The notes under the pieces were generated by a model. The model worked only from the letters and a program-made list of their open reading frames with translations. It ran no database searches and was not told where the DNA came from. The position numbers and the translations under genes were made by a program. This document shows, one piece after another, positions 53,313 through 62,666 of a stretch of DNA of 64,000 nt (position 1 is its first letter; every line of letters starts with the position of its first letter). Source of the DNA: Bacillota bacterium (GTDB taxonomy: Bacteria; Bacillota_I; Bacilli_A; Erysipelotrichales; Erysipelotrichaceae); assembly GCA_023249475.1 (NCBI GenBank), contig JAHFCO010000001.1, forward strand, positions 122,727 through 186,726, given 5' to 3'.

Positions 53313-53318
53313 CTTCGT

Positions 53319-54752
53319 TTATTTCAATCCTTCGTAAACCGACTTCAGCGTGCTCTCCAACATTTTCGGTAGATCACGGTAGGCTTGGTTGTTGAGTTTC
53401 TGATAGATCTTATGGTTTTCCATGTTGGGATGGAATTCGTCTTTTTGCTTGATCATGTGGGCGACGGCTTCGTCGAAGTCTTTGTAGACGCCGGAAGCGA
53501 CGGCCGCACACATGGCGGCACCGAGGGAAGCCGCCCCGTTGATTTCGTTACGGACCGTTTTCACACCGTACATGTCGGCGAAAATCTGCATGTATAAATC
53601 GCTGTTTGAACCGCCGCCTGAGACGATGATCTTTTCCGGGGTGACGCCCAACTCGGCGTTCATGGCATCGTAGCTGTTTTTCAAGGTCATGGCGATGCCT
53701 TCGAGGATGGAGCGATAGATGTGACCGCGGGTATGACGTTCGTCAAAGCCCAACATCACGCCTTTACGGTAGAGTTGCGTCGCGGGGGCCAGCCAGTCGG
53801 GGATGGTCATCAGACCGTCGGATCCGGCCGGTACGTTGGCAGCTTCACGGGCGAGGTAGTCTTCGACGGAATAGCCTTCCGCCTTGGCTTTGGCGGCGTA
53901 TTCTTCGCCGATGATCCCTTTATACCAGGAAACCAGCCACATGCCTCTGCGGATGCCGCCGCTTTCGTAGAGATACTTTTGCGGGATGCAGGAAAGGTTG
54001 GTGAAGAAGTTGGTGGCTTGCGGGATGTTCTTGTTGCCGAAGACCATCGAAGTGATGTAGGTTCCAAGGGAGACCAAGCCGACGTTGGGTTGGTTCAAGC
54101 CGGATCCAAGGGCTTCGACCGCTTTATCGTTGGCGGTGGAAACGACCGGAAGTCCGACCGGCAAACCGGTCTCAAGGGAGGCTTTTTCGTTCACATACCC
54201 TAAGATCGTCCCCGGGACTTGGATGTCCATCAGTTTTTCGCGCGGGATTTTGAATCCGTCGAAATACGTCTTGTCATCCGACCAATCCCATTTGTCCATA
54301 TCGACCGGGAACTGCCATTGATAGGCGTTCGCGGACATTTCCTTGAATTGACCTGTCAAACGATGGGTCAGATACCCCGAGGTCGAACAGGTGTAGGCGA
54401 TCTCCGGATCGTCGATGAAGGTTTCATAGGCACGGACATCCATCCAGCTCATGATCGGGGCTTGAAGGGTTCCGTCGGCTTTCATGAAGACGCGGCAGCA
54501 ACGGATCGAGCATAGACCCAATCCCTTGATGTCGTTGACATCCCCTTTGAACTCCTTCATGACTTTCTTCAGGACGATTTTCAAACTATCCCAAAGATCG
54601 TCGTCGGGATGTTCCACATAGCCATGTTGTCGGCTCATCATCGGTTTCAGCCCTTCGCTGGCGCTGCAGATGATTTCCCCGTGTTGATTGTAGATATAGA
54701 CTTTGGTGCTTTGCGATCCGCTGTCGATACCGATGAAATACTTGTCGCTCAT
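53319..54752 (-). CDS. FGGY-family carbohydrate kinase
   Basis: 477 residues. Phosphate-1 loop GIDSGSQSTKVYI (about 7-19), substrate region SWMDVRAYE, and C-terminal GGGSNSDLYMQIFADMYG (adenosine site). Sub-group unclear: residues differ from glycerol kinase and resemble xylulokinase/erythritol-kinase-type enzymes for open-chain sugars or polyols. In the cluster it should phosphorylate the oxidised product of the SDR or FAD dehydrogenase. The start at 54752 follows AAGGAG. Confidence 0.93.
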   Translation of the reverse strand: MSDKYFIGIDSGSQSTKVYIYNQHGEIICSASEGLKPMMSRQHGYVEHPDDDLWDSLKIVLKKVMKEFKGDVNDIKGLGLCSIRCCRVFMKADGTLQAPIMSWMDVRAYETFIDDPEIAYTCSTSGYLTHRLTGQFKEMSANAYQWQFPVDMDKWDWSDDKTYFDGFKIPREKLMDIQVPGTILGYVNEKASLETGLPVGLPVVSTANDKAVEALGSGLNQPNVGLVSLGTYITSMVFGNKNIPQATNFFTNLSCIPQKYLYESGGIRRGMWLVSWYKGIIGEEYAAKAKAEGYSVEDYLAREAANVPAGSDGLMTIPDWLAPATQLYRKGVMLGFDERHTRGHIYRSILEGIAMTLKNSYDAMNAELGVTPEKIIVSGGGSNSDLYMQIFADMYGVKTVRNEINGAASLGAAMCAAVASGVYKDFDEAVAHMIKQKDEFHPNMENHKIYQKLNNQAYRDLPKMLESTLKSVYEGLK

Positions 54753-54793
54753 GCGCTTTCTCCTTGTGTTGAAAGAATGATGCTTGCGCATCA

Positions 54794-55573
54794 TTATCTC
54801 ATTAAGTAACCGCCGTCTACAGTGAGGTTGTGTCCGTTGACATAGTTGGAAGCCGGGCTTGCCAAGAAGACGCAGGTCCCCATCAAGTCGGCCAACCAGC
54901 CCCAGCGGTTCGCCGGGATGTGGGCGAGGATTTCGCCGTTGCGTTTCGCATCGGAACGGGTTTTTTCGGTCAACTTCGTCGCGAAGTACCCCGGGGAAAT
55001 GGCGTTCACTTGGATGTTGAACTGGGCCAGTTCATCACACATGGACTTCGTCAAACCGACGATCCCGTGTTTGGTGGCGGCGTAGGCCGGCGACCATTGT
55101 CCGCCTAAGAACGCGAACAAGGAAGCGATGTTGATGATCTTCCCGCTTCTCTGGGGGATCATGTATTGGATGGATTCGTGGGTCATTTCGAAGGCGGCGG
55201 TCAAGTTGACGGCGACCATCTTATCCCATTCGCGACGTCCGAATTTGGTGACGTCTTCGATGTTGATGCAGATCCCGGCGCAGTTGACCAGGATGTCGAT
55301 GCTGCCGAACGTGTCGACGCAATCTTTGACGACGCGTTTGCATTCGCCTTCCGCGGTGATGTCCGCGAAGACATGCTTGTATTGTACGCCGCAGGATTCG
55401 ATCATTTCTTTCGTTTCGCCACCGTCGTCCATGATGCTGACGGCCATGATGTTGGCGCCGGCTTTGGCCAAAGAGGTTGCGAAGGCTTGTCCTAATCCGC
55501 TGTTCCCACCGGTGACGATGGCGTTTTTCCCTTTAAGGGAAAAGAAGTCCATATTGAAATCCAGAATGTTCAT
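54794..55573 (-). CDS. Short-chain dehydrogenase/reductase (KduD/gluconate dehydrogenase-like)
   Basis: 259 residues. Cofactor loop TGGNSGLG (21-28), NCAG, and catalytic Ser151-Tyr164-Lys168; the C-terminus LASPASNYVNGHNLTVDGGY is that of sugar-acid 3- or 5-oxidoreductases such as KduD. It would interconvert a hydroxyl and ketone on a sugar-type substrate with NAD(P). It lies between etfA and the kinase gene in the same operon. Confidence 0.92.
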   Translation of the reverse strand: MNILDFNMDFFSLKGKNAIVTGGNSGLGQAFATSLAKAGANIMAVSIMDDGGETKEMIESCGVQYKHVFADITAEGECKRVVKDCVDTFGSIDILVNCAGICINIEDVTKFGRREWDKMVAVNLTAAFEMTHESIQYMIPQRSGKIINIASLFAFLGGQWSPAYAATKHGIVGLTKSMCDELAQFNIQVNAISPGYFATKLTEKTRSDAKRNGEILAHIPANRWGWLADLMGTCVFLASPASNYVNGHNLTVDGGYLMR

Positions 55574-55590
55574 GTGTTTCTCCTTGTTGT

Positions 55591-56535
55591 TCAGACTTTT
55601 TCGCGTCTGATCTTTTCGACTAGTTTCTCGATGAACTCGACCGCATCCCCTTCGACGACGATGTCCGATAAACTGCAGATCGGCGCGTCCTTGTCGATGT
55701 TGACGGAGATGATGTTCTCGACGTTCTTCAATCCTTCGATGTGCTGCAGGGATCCGTAGATCCCAAGCGCGATATACAGTTTCGGGCTGACCGTGTGGCC
55801 GGATTGACCGACTTGGATCTTGCGTGTCGCAATCCCGCTGTCGACGATCCTGCGGCTGGCCGAGACCTGGGCGTTGAGTTCGAGGGCCAACTCGTCCAGT
55901 CGATGGAATTGATCCATCACACCGCCGCCGCCTGAAATCAATACCGTGCTCTCCCGGATATCCTTGGTTTTTTCCTTCACCTTCATTTCAAGCAAGCTGA
56001 TGTTGCTGGCTTGGATGGAGGTCGGATAAACGTTGATGCTGAGTGTGTTTTTCACTTGATGAGAGGTATACGAGAAGATGTTCTGCCGTACGCTCATCAT
56101 GATGGGTACGCGACCCCGATTGACGATTCCGGCCATGATTTTACCGCTATAGGCCGGTCGGATCATTTCAAGTTCGCCGTCGTGATGATCGATCGCCGTG
56201 ACGTCCGCAACCAATCCGACATGTAACCGCATCGATAGGCGTGGTGCAAGCATTCTTCCGATATGTGTGGCTGGAATGAGGATGCTGTCGAAGGTGTAGT
56301 TGCGATGCATCTCCTCCAGGCAATTGGTGATGTTCAAGACATCGTAGGTCTGGATGGAATCATCCTGGACGTTGATGATCACGTCGAATTTCCCGTAGGC
56401 TTCCTTGGGACATTGGTGGATGCAGAGGGCATAGGTTTCCACTTCCCCTTTACCATGGACCAATTCCGCCACTTCCAAGAGATCGATGGAATTCCGGATG
56501 TTTTCCGCATCCAAATAGATCAGGCTCTTTTTCAT
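55591..56535 (-). CDS. etfA: Electron transfer flavoprotein alpha subunit
   Basis: 314 residues. The C-terminal FAD domain shows SGGGGV (about 206), SRRIVDSG, QVGQSGHTVSPKLYIALGIYGSLQH, the usual FAD-binding signature. Pairs with EtfB to carry electrons between flavin dehydrogenases and other acceptors. The ATG at 56535 is one base after the etfB stop; a longer start 33 bases upstream lacks a better ribosome site. No acyl-CoA dehydrogenase or ferredoxin gene is present; the FAD-linked oxidase upstream is the obvious partner. Confidence 0.93.
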   Translation of the reverse strand: MKKSLIYLDAENIRNSIDLLEVAELVHGKGEVETYALCIHQCPKEAYGKFDVIINVQDDSIQTYDVLNITNCLEEMHRNYTFDSILIPATHIGRMLAPRLSMRLHVGLVADVTAIDHHDGELEMIRPAYSGKIMAGIVNRGRVPIMMSVRQNIFSYTSHQVKNTLSINVYPTSIQASNISLLEMKVKEKTKDIRESTVLISGGGGVMDQFHRLDELALELNAQVSASRRIVDSGIATRKIQVGQSGHTVSPKLYIALGIYGSLQHIEGLKNVENIISVNIDKDAPICSLSDIVVEGDAVEFIEKLVEKIRREKV

Positions 56536-56536
56536 G

Positions 56537-57331
56537 TTAGATGAATCCTTTGGCGTGTAGGAAGTCATAGACCGTATCGATGCCTTCTTCGTCCGTCTTC
56601 ACGAAAACGCGGTCTTCTTTCTGCAGGTTCCGGGTGAACGTATGGGCCACTTGGGTCAATGAACCCTCAAGACCGACTTCATCCGCCCTAAACCCCAATT
56701 CACGGTTGGTTATGATCTTGATCTTAGCGCTGACATCCAAGTCCAGATTCTTAAACTTGACAAACGGAAGCTTGTATTTGCTATCTTTCGAGACACTTAA
56801 GATCGCCGGGAGGCCGACGCGATAGGAAGAGATGAATCTCTCGCTATCGACGTCGACGACCGGCCAACCTGTTTTAAATTGAGTTTCTTCGATTTTCACG
56901 ATGTTTGAGATCTGATGGAGGCGAAGGGCTTCGCCCACTTGCGATGGAACATGCGACGTATCGCCATCCAGGCTGTGGGTTCCCGTCAGGATACAGTCGA
57001 AGGTTTTTCCTTCTAAATACCTTGCCAGGATCCGGCTGGTCACATAGGTGTCGCTGCCGACATACATCCGATCGGAGATCAAAGTCGCTTGGTCGAAGTT
57101 GCGCCGTAGTAAATCTTCCAGATGCCCGACGACGCTTGTGGGCGCCATGCTGACGATCTCCACGAAAGTTTCCGGATCTTTTTCCTTCACTTTCAAACAG
57201 AACGCCAAGGCGCAGGCGTCGTCCGGGTTCAGGATCATCTTGACGTTTTCGCGAATCAATACGTTGCGTGTGACGTCATACTTGAAGTCCTCGACATCCG
57301 GGACGAATTTTACCAGGCAAATAAGGTTCAT
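56537..57331 (-). CDS. etfB: Electron transfer flavoprotein beta subunit
   Basis: 264 residues. N-terminal LICLVKFVPDVEDF, the NPDDACAL segment, and the FDCILTGTHSLDGDTSHVPSQVGEAL nucleotide loop (about 112-137) define EtfB. It binds AMP or, in bifurcating versions, an extra FAD; the sequence alone does not settle which. It is upstream of etfA, downstream of the second MFS gene. Confidence 0.93.
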   Translation of the reverse strand: MNLICLVKFVPDVEDFKYDVTRNVLIRENVKMILNPDDACALAFCLKVKEKDPETFVEIVSMAPTSVVGHLEDLLRRNFDQATLISDRMYVGSDTYVTSRILARYLEGKTFDCILTGTHSLDGDTSHVPSQVGEALRLHQISNIVKIEETQFKTGWPVVDVDSERFISSYRVGLPAILSVSKDSKYKLPFVKFKNLDLDVSAKIKIITNRELGFRADEVGLEGSLTQVAHTFTRNLQKEDRVFVKTDEEGIDTVYDFLHAKGFI

Positions 57332-57349
57332 AAGACTCCTGAAAGCTGA

Positions 57350-58618
57350 TTACTTCGCAGCTTTTTCTTTCTTAACGAGCATACCGAAGATGAAGACCAA
57401 GACGACGCCGACCAAGCCGATGATGGCGCTGGAGATGAAGTAGGCGTTGTATCCGCCGTTGTTTCCGAAGGTCGCCCAAAGGAAGCTGTTGAATTGCGGA
57501 AGGATGATGTCCGGTAGGTAACCGATGAAGGAGATGACGCCGATCGCGGTTCCCAGGATCGCGGCTTCGATCTTATAGTCGCCAAGCAAGGACCAGTAGG
57601 TTCCACGGATAGCATACAGGAAGACGCCGAGTAACACAACCAAAGCGGTGAACAGGGTCGCACCGGAAGATACCGGTAACAATGCGGTGCCAAGCAAACA
57701 GATCGCGGCGCCCGCCAAGGAGACCATTTGAACGGTGTCTTTGCCGATTTTGTCAGCCAAGAACCCGGCGACGAATCCGCCGACCGGACGCATCCACAGG
57801 ACGACGACCATGATGGTGGCGACGGTGACAGGATCGATACCGATGTTGGATTCAAGGAAACCGCCTAAGTAGTAAACCGTCCAGAACACGGCATAGCCCA
57901 TGAAGATGATTCCGCCATGCAGGTAGACATATTTGTTCTTGAAGAGTTTGAAGACGGTCGCGAAGCTGAATTTTTCTTTCGGTTCGCCATCTTTGACGGC
58001 GGTGATGATCTTCTTGTCGTCTTGGACGAAGATCATGATGAGGATGGAGGTCAGGATAAGCACGGCGGAATACATGTAGATGACACCGATCAAGGCTTCT
58101 TTTTTGGCGCCGAGATCCGCACTGCCACCGAGGATGCTGGAGAAGATGAAGACGGCCAAGCTGGCCAATGCGGCTTCGACGACACCGCGTCCGCCGTCCA
58201 AGATACCGAAGAATTTGCCTTGTTCATTGTCCGTGGCAAGCAGTTTGACGATCTTCATGTGGGCGCTCCAGAAGGTGAAGACGGAGAACACACCCCAGAT
58301 CGCGAAGATGATGACGACGTTGTTGTAAGCGGGGATCTGGGCGAACCAGAGACCGCCTAAACCCGTAAAGAACAACGAGATCGCAAGCAGTTTCTTCGCG
58401 GAGAACTTGTCGCTCAACAAGCCGCTCGGGAAGTAGCCGACGACGAAGACCATGCCCAATACGGAGTACATATTGTTTAACTGCGGCAAAGTCATGTTGA
58501 AGACTTGAAGAATCGTTTCTTGATAACCAGTCTTAAGATAAATCAAAGGATAAATCGAACCCGCGGCTAAGACAACCAACAGAAACTGAAAATATCGTCT
58601 GAATTTTTCCTGGCGCAT
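57350..58618 (-). CDS. MFS transporter, YihN-like (paralogue 2)
   Basis: 422 residues, twelve helices, closely related to the protein encoded at 51890-53218 along the full length (for example GLLSDKFSAKKLL, HLHGGIIFMGY-type segment, MRPVGGF). It lacks the long C-terminal tail and has a shorter central loop. It sits between the FAD-linked oxidase and etfB, so it is the more likely importer for the cluster substrate. Confidence 0.9.
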   Translation of the reverse strand: MRQEKFRRYFQFLLVVLAAGSIYPLIYLKTGYQETILQVFNMTLPQLNNMYSVLGMVFVVGYFPSGLLSDKFSAKKLLAISLFFTGLGGLWFAQIPAYNNVVIIFAIWGVFSVFTFWSAHMKIVKLLATDNEQGKFFGILDGGRGVVEAALASLAVFIFSSILGGSADLGAKKEALIGVIYMYSAVLILTSILIMIFVQDDKKIITAVKDGEPKEKFSFATVFKLFKNKYVYLHGGIIFMGYAVFWTVYYLGGFLESNIGIDPVTVATIMVVVLWMRPVGGFVAGFLADKIGKDTVQMVSLAGAAICLLGTALLPVSSGATLFTALVVLLGVFLYAIRGTYWSLLGDYKIEAAILGTAIGVISFIGYLPDIILPQFNSFLWATFGNNGGYNAYFISSAIIGLVGVVLVFIFGMLVKKEKAAK

Positions 58619-58749
58619 ATAGGCCTCCCTTTTTCTTTATTATGACTCCGGGTTGAGATCCGACTTCACCGTTGTGGTACACACAGGAAGCATGATATCG
58701 CTTAGCGGATCGATCGGATCTGTTCCCAACGACCGGAGGTATAATACCT

Positions 58750-60222
58750 TTACTTCTGAAACTTCACGCCTTCTTCTTGCGGATAGATCGTCCCGAAATT
58801 CATGATGCCGTTGGGATCGAAGGTTTCCTTCAATTTCTCAAGCATGTAATAAGCCGATCCGTGTTCTTCCTTCGTCCATTCGTTGCGGTATTTCCCGATC
58901 CCGTGGTGATGGCACATCGATCCGCCCAACTTCAGGGTTTCTTCGACGATGATCGTCTGTAGCGGATGGTGGTAGATGCGCATTTCATCTTCCGGTTCGC
59001 AGTTGATGTTGTAGTTGTAGACGAAGTACATGTTGGTTCCGTTGATGTAGCTGTGCGAGGAATGTCCCCCCAGCATCGTCAAATCATGGGCGCGCGGGAA
59101 TTCGTTGCGGACGCGGTTCATGACGTTGGCGTAGATCTTCGGGATCGTTTCCCAGTCGGCGGAAATCTCCGTGGTGAATCCAGCATGGTAGTCTTTTTCA
59201 AGCATGCCTTCAAACTCGTCGTCGATGTCCTTCTGCGACCAGTTGAGATGGTTGAACCATCCTTCGATCAGTTTGCTGTCGACATATTCCAGGATGCCGT
59301 CTTTGAATTTCTCGACGGAAGCCTCGATGCCTCTGCAAGTCGCTTCGACGATGTCCTTGTTGCCTTCCGCCATGAAGATCAAGACGCATTTGCCATCATG
59401 GAAGTGGTAGAAATGTTGGTGGGCGTCTTCTTCCGAATAGGTCCGTGCGACCGAAGGTCGATAGCCGTTGGCCATGACTTCGCGCAGGACTTTGATGCCG
59501 GTGTCGACGTCTTTGATCAGGTAGCCGTAGAACTTGTTGTTTTCCGGGAAATACTTGAAGATCTTGACGGTGACTTCGGTGATGTAGCAGAGCGTGCCTT
59601 CGTTGCCGATGGCGATATGACGGATGTCCGGTCCGCCGGCACGACGGGAGACGTTCTTGATGCGCGAGATGTGCCCGTTGGGGAACACGCATTCGAGACC
59701 GACGACCATGTCTTCGATCCCACCGTATAACGTGGAGAACTGGCCGATGCTGCGGGTCGCGACCAAGCCGCCGAATTTGGCGACCGGTTTGGACTGCGGG
59801 GAATGGCCCGTGGTGTACCCTCTGGCTCTAAGTACGTCTTCGAGTTCCTGTAAGCGGACGCCGGCTTCCACCGTCGCCTGCATGTTGTACTCGTCGACCT
59901 TGATGATCTTGTTCAAGCGGTCGGCATCGATGACCAGGGTCAATTCTTTCCAGTTTTCCAGGCCGCCTTCCGTTGCCGTCTTCCCGCCTCTGGGGATGAC
60001 GTTGATGCGGTTGTCGTTACAGAAAACCAAGAGTTTGCTGACTTCTTCCGTGTTGTTGGGATAAACGATCGCGGTGGGTAGGGGGACGTCCAAGACTTTG
60101 CGTGCTTTCGCATATTTCTTGTATCGATCCGCCGAAGCATCATACAAGTCGTCGTAATTCGTATTGATTTGATCCTTAGTCAGAAAACCCGATAATTCTT
60201 CCAGCAGTGTTGCTTTGTCCAT
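58750..60222 (-). CDS. FAD-linked oxidase/dehydrogenase (VAO family, ADPS/GlcD-like)
   Basis: 490 residues. FAD-binding PCMH-type domain (about 45-225) with IPRGGKTATEGG and the AGGPDIRHIAIGNEGTLCYITE segment, then a cap domain (about 240-470) with RTYSEEDA and the near-C-terminal HHHGIGKYR, shared with alkyldihydroxyacetone-phosphate synthases and related D-2-hydroxyacid dehydrogenases. Next to EtfBA it probably oxidises a hydroxy acid or polyol and passes electrons to Etf, as in lactate dehydrogenase-Etf complexes. First gene of the operon. Confidence 0.9.
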   Translation of the reverse strand: MDKATLLEELSGFLTKDQINTNYDDLYDASADRYKKYAKARKVLDVPLPTAIVYPNNTEEVSKLLVFCNDNRINVIPRGGKTATEGGLENWKELTLVIDADRLNKIIKVDEYNMQATVEAGVRLQELEDVLRARGYTTGHSPQSKPVAKFGGLVATRSIGQFSTLYGGIEDMVVGLECVFPNGHISRIKNVSRRAGGPDIRHIAIGNEGTLCYITEVTVKIFKYFPENNKFYGYLIKDVDTGIKVLREVMANGYRPSVARTYSEEDAHQHFYHFHDGKCVLIFMAEGNKDIVEATCRGIEASVEKFKDGILEYVDSKLIEGWFNHLNWSQKDIDDEFEGMLEKDYHAGFTTEISADWETIPKIYANVMNRVRNEFPRAHDLTMLGGHSSHSYINGTNMYFVYNYNINCEPEDEMRIYHHPLQTIIVEETLKLGGSMCHHHGIGKYRNEWTKEEHGSAYYMLEKLKETFDPNGIMNFGTIYPQEEGVKFQK

Positions 60223-60292
60223 TCTTGTTTCCTCCGATGTGGCATTCTTTTGTATTCCTGCTTCTTTTAAAAAAGAAAGCGGTTACGAGTAC

Positions 60293-60321
60293 ATAATAAT
60301 CCCAGATTTCCGGCAAGTCAA
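60293..60321 (-). promoter_or_regulatory. Sigma-A promoter of the Etf/kinase operon
   Basis: TTGACT (60316-60321), 17-bp spacer, TATTAT (60293-60298) on the minus strand. Confidence 0.75.
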
Positions 60322-60332
60322 CAAAAATATGC

Positions 60333-60382
60333 GAAAGTTTTCTATTCAAAGCGTTTTCATTTTCTATATATGGAAAACTTTC
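60333..60382. promoter_or_regulatory. Twin palindromic sites, candidate RpiR operators
   Basis: GAAAGTTTTC (60333-60342) and GAAAACTTTC (60373-60382) are related palindromic sites exactly 40 bp apart in the divergent gap, upstream of both promoters. They fit binding by the SIS-domain regulator encoded at 60497. Confidence 0.55.
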
Positions 60383-60427
60383 CTACAAGGGAGAGATCGG
60401 GGTTCAGTTGCTTTTAAGCAAGAATTC

Positions 60428-60456
60428 TTTACCGAAAGGTCAAAAAATGCTAAAAT
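60428..60456 (+). promoter_or_regulatory. Promoter of the RpiR regulator gene
   Basis: TTTACC (60428-60433), 17-bp spacer, TAAAAT (60451-60456). Confidence 0.6.
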
Positions 60457-60496
60457 GGTCTCAAGCGTTCATATAGGGAAAGGGGATGTGCATGTC

Positions 60497-61234
60497 ATGA
60501 TCAATATCGATCTTAGTCGCTTGAATCCTCTGGAACAGGAGATCTATCGCAAGATCCAAGCCTATGCGCTCGAACACGCCGATTTGAAGATCACGCAGGC
60601 GGCGGAGATGAACAATTGTTCGATTTCCAAGGTCTCCAAGTTCGTGAAAAAACTTGGATTCAAGAATTATAAGCAGTATATGGATTTCCTCTATGGGCGG
60701 GAAATGCCAAGTAAAAAGACATCCAACGAGTTGGATCGCATCCAGCATTTCATCGCGGACTTCGATCAATCCTTGGTGGATGAGTTCATGAGCCTGCTCA
60801 ACAGCCATGAAAAAATCATCCTCTTCGGTTATGGCCCGTCGTTCATCGTCGCGACGTACTTCGAATACAAGCTTCGCATCTTCACCAACAAGTTCGTCAT
60901 CGCGGTCCCGGATGAGTTGTCTATCCGGACGATGGTCGACGACAAAACCTTGGTGGTGATCTTCACCGCGACCGGTTCGTTCCGTTCGTTCGAGTCCGTC
61001 TATCAATCCACCAAGGCGAAGGGTTCGGATGTCTTGGTGATCGCGGAAGAATACAACACATCCTTGATGAGCACCTGCGACCGTCTGTTCTGGCTCAGCA
61101 AGTTCCCGCAATCCCCCGACCTCAAACCGCATGAGAAATCTCGTACCGTCTTCTTCCTCTTCATCGAGGAAGTCATACAACGCCTGATCGAGGAAGCGAA
61201 AGCGCTCGAGACCATCCAAGGATCGGATATCTAA
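60497..61234 (+). CDS. RpiR-family transcriptional regulator
   Basis: 245 residues: N-terminal HTH_6 domain (about 5-75, NPLEQEIYRKIQ, ISKVSKFVKKLGFKNYKQY) and a SIS domain (about 95-235) that senses sugar phosphates (ILFGYGPSFIVATYF, FTATGSFRSFE). It reads divergently from the FAD dehydrogenase-Etf-kinase operon, so it probably controls it in response to a phosphorylated intermediate. The start at 60497 lies 11 bases after AAAGGGG; a GTG at 60488 is an alternative. Confidence 0.9.
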   Translation: MINIDLSRLNPLEQEIYRKIQAYALEHADLKITQAAEMNNCSISKVSKFVKKLGFKNYKQYMDFLYGREMPSKKTSNELDRIQHFIADFDQSLVDEFMSLLNSHEKIILFGYGPSFIVATYFEYKLRIFTNKFVIAVPDELSIRTMVDDKTLVVIFTATGSFRSFESVYQSTKAKGSDVLVIAEEYNTSLMSTCDRLFWLSKFPQSPDLKPHEKSRTVFFLFIEEVIQRLIEEAKALETIQGSDI

Positions 61235-61240
61235 GTAAAA

Positions 61241-61268
61241 AAAACGGACCTCGCGAGAAGTCCGTTTT
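61241..61268. terminator. Bidirectional intrinsic terminator
   Basis: AAAACGGAC / GTCCGTTTT with A and T tracts, between the RpiR gene and the MATE gene. Confidence 0.8.
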
Positions 61269-61271
61269 TCG

Positions 61272-62666
61272 TTATGAGATGTCGAGGATCCCTTCTTGTA
61301 GGATCTCCGTCGCTTGTCCTTCATGCATCTTGGTCAAGTCCTTCATTCCACGATAGAAGAAGAAACCGGTTAAGATGGCGGAAAGGAAGTCGGCGAAGGG
61401 GGCCGCGTGAAGCAGTCCGTCCATCCCCCAAAGTTGCGGGAAGATCAGGACGGCGGGGATCAAGAGGATGACCTGGCGGGTCAGGGTGAGGAACATCGCG
61501 GTTTTCGATCGTCCGATCGCCTGGAAGAAGTTGGCTCCGATGATTTGGAAACCGACGACCGGAAGGCAGAGGAACCAGGAAGTGATCGCATAGCTCCCGA
61601 AGGTCAGGAGTTCGGGATCACGGTTGAACAAGGAGACAAGGATCACCGGGATGAGGCGGGTGATGAGGAAGCCGACGGTCACAATGACCGTCGCCGCCGC
61701 GATGGCGAGTTTGGCCGCGGATTTGACGCGGTCGAACTTCTGCGCACCGAAGTTGAAACTGATGATCGGTTGGACCCCTTGGTTCAATCCGATGATCGGC
61801 ATGATGAGGAAGGTTTGGACGCTGTTGATGACGCCCATGCCGGAGACGGCGATGTCCCCGCCATACATAAACAAGGTACGATTGAGGACGGTATTGAGGA
61901 CGCTGCTCGCCAATTGCAGGGCGAATCCAGGTAATCCCAGGGCCGAGATCTTGGCGACGATGCTTACGTCCGGTTTGAGGTTTTCGACGCGTAGTTTACT
62001 GCGGCTGCGTTTCCCGACGAAGTAGAGCACGACCCAGGTCGCGGAAATCGCCTGAGCGATGATGGTCGCCCATGCCGCGCCGGCCATCCCCATCTTGAAG
62101 GTATAGATGAAGAGCGGATCCAGGACGATGTTGGTCCCGGCACCCAGGAACATCGTCATCATGGCGACTTTGGGGTTCCCGTCCGCCCGGATGAAATGGT
62201 TCAAACCCATGCTGACGATCTGGAAGGTCGATCCGAAGAAGATGATGCGCATGTATTCGACGGCATAGGGAAGGACGATCGGGCTGGCGCCGAAGGCCTT
62301 GAGTATCGGTACCAGGAAGATCGAACCCAGGATCGAATAGACGATCCCCGATGCGACCAAGAGGACAAACGCGTTGCCCAACACGTTCTCGGCTTCTTTG
62401 GGTTTCTTCTGTCCCAGACGCATCGCGAACAGGGTGGCTCCCCCGACCCCGAACAAGACCCCGATCGCCAACATGATCAGCATCAAGGGGAATCCGATGG
62501 TGATCCCGGCCAATCCGTCGGGTCCCAAAGTCGGACTGTTCCCGATGTAGATCCGGTCGACGATGTTATAGAGCGCATTCACCATCATCCCGACGATCGC
62601 GGGGATGGAGAATCGTATTAACAGTGTGCTTACTTTTTCCTCACCAAGAGGATTCTTGTGGTCCAT
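61272..62666 (-). CDS. MATE-family multidrug exporter (NorM/DinF-like)
   Basis: 464 residues with twelve helices in two homologous halves; DRIYIGN (about 37), GLNHFIRADGNPKVAM (about 158) and GLNQGVQPIISFNFGA (about 296) are MATE hallmarks. It exports cationic drugs or other toxins using a Na or proton gradient. The ATG directly follows the MarR stop, so the two are translated together, and the whole is repressed at a MarR operator. Confidence 0.94.
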   Translation of the reverse strand: MDHKNPLGEEKVSTLLIRFSIPAIVGMMVNALYNIVDRIYIGNSPTLGPDGLAGITIGFPLMLIMLAIGVLFGVGGATLFAMRLGQKKPKEAENVLGNAFVLLVASGIVYSILGSIFLVPILKAFGASPIVLPYAVEYMRIIFFGSTFQIVSMGLNHFIRADGNPKVAMMTMFLGAGTNIVLDPLFIYTFKMGMAGAAWATIIAQAISATWVVLYFVGKRSRSKLRVENLKPDVSIVAKISALGLPGFALQLASSVLNTVLNRTLFMYGGDIAVSGMGVINSVQTFLIMPIIGLNQGVQPIISFNFGAQKFDRVKSAAKLAIAAATVIVTVGFLITRLIPVILVSLFNRDPELLTFGSYAITSWFLCLPVVGFQIIGANFFQAIGRSKTAMFLTLTRQVILLIPAVLIFPQLWGMDGLLHAAPFADFLSAILTGFFFYRGMKDLTKMHEGQATEILQEGILDIS

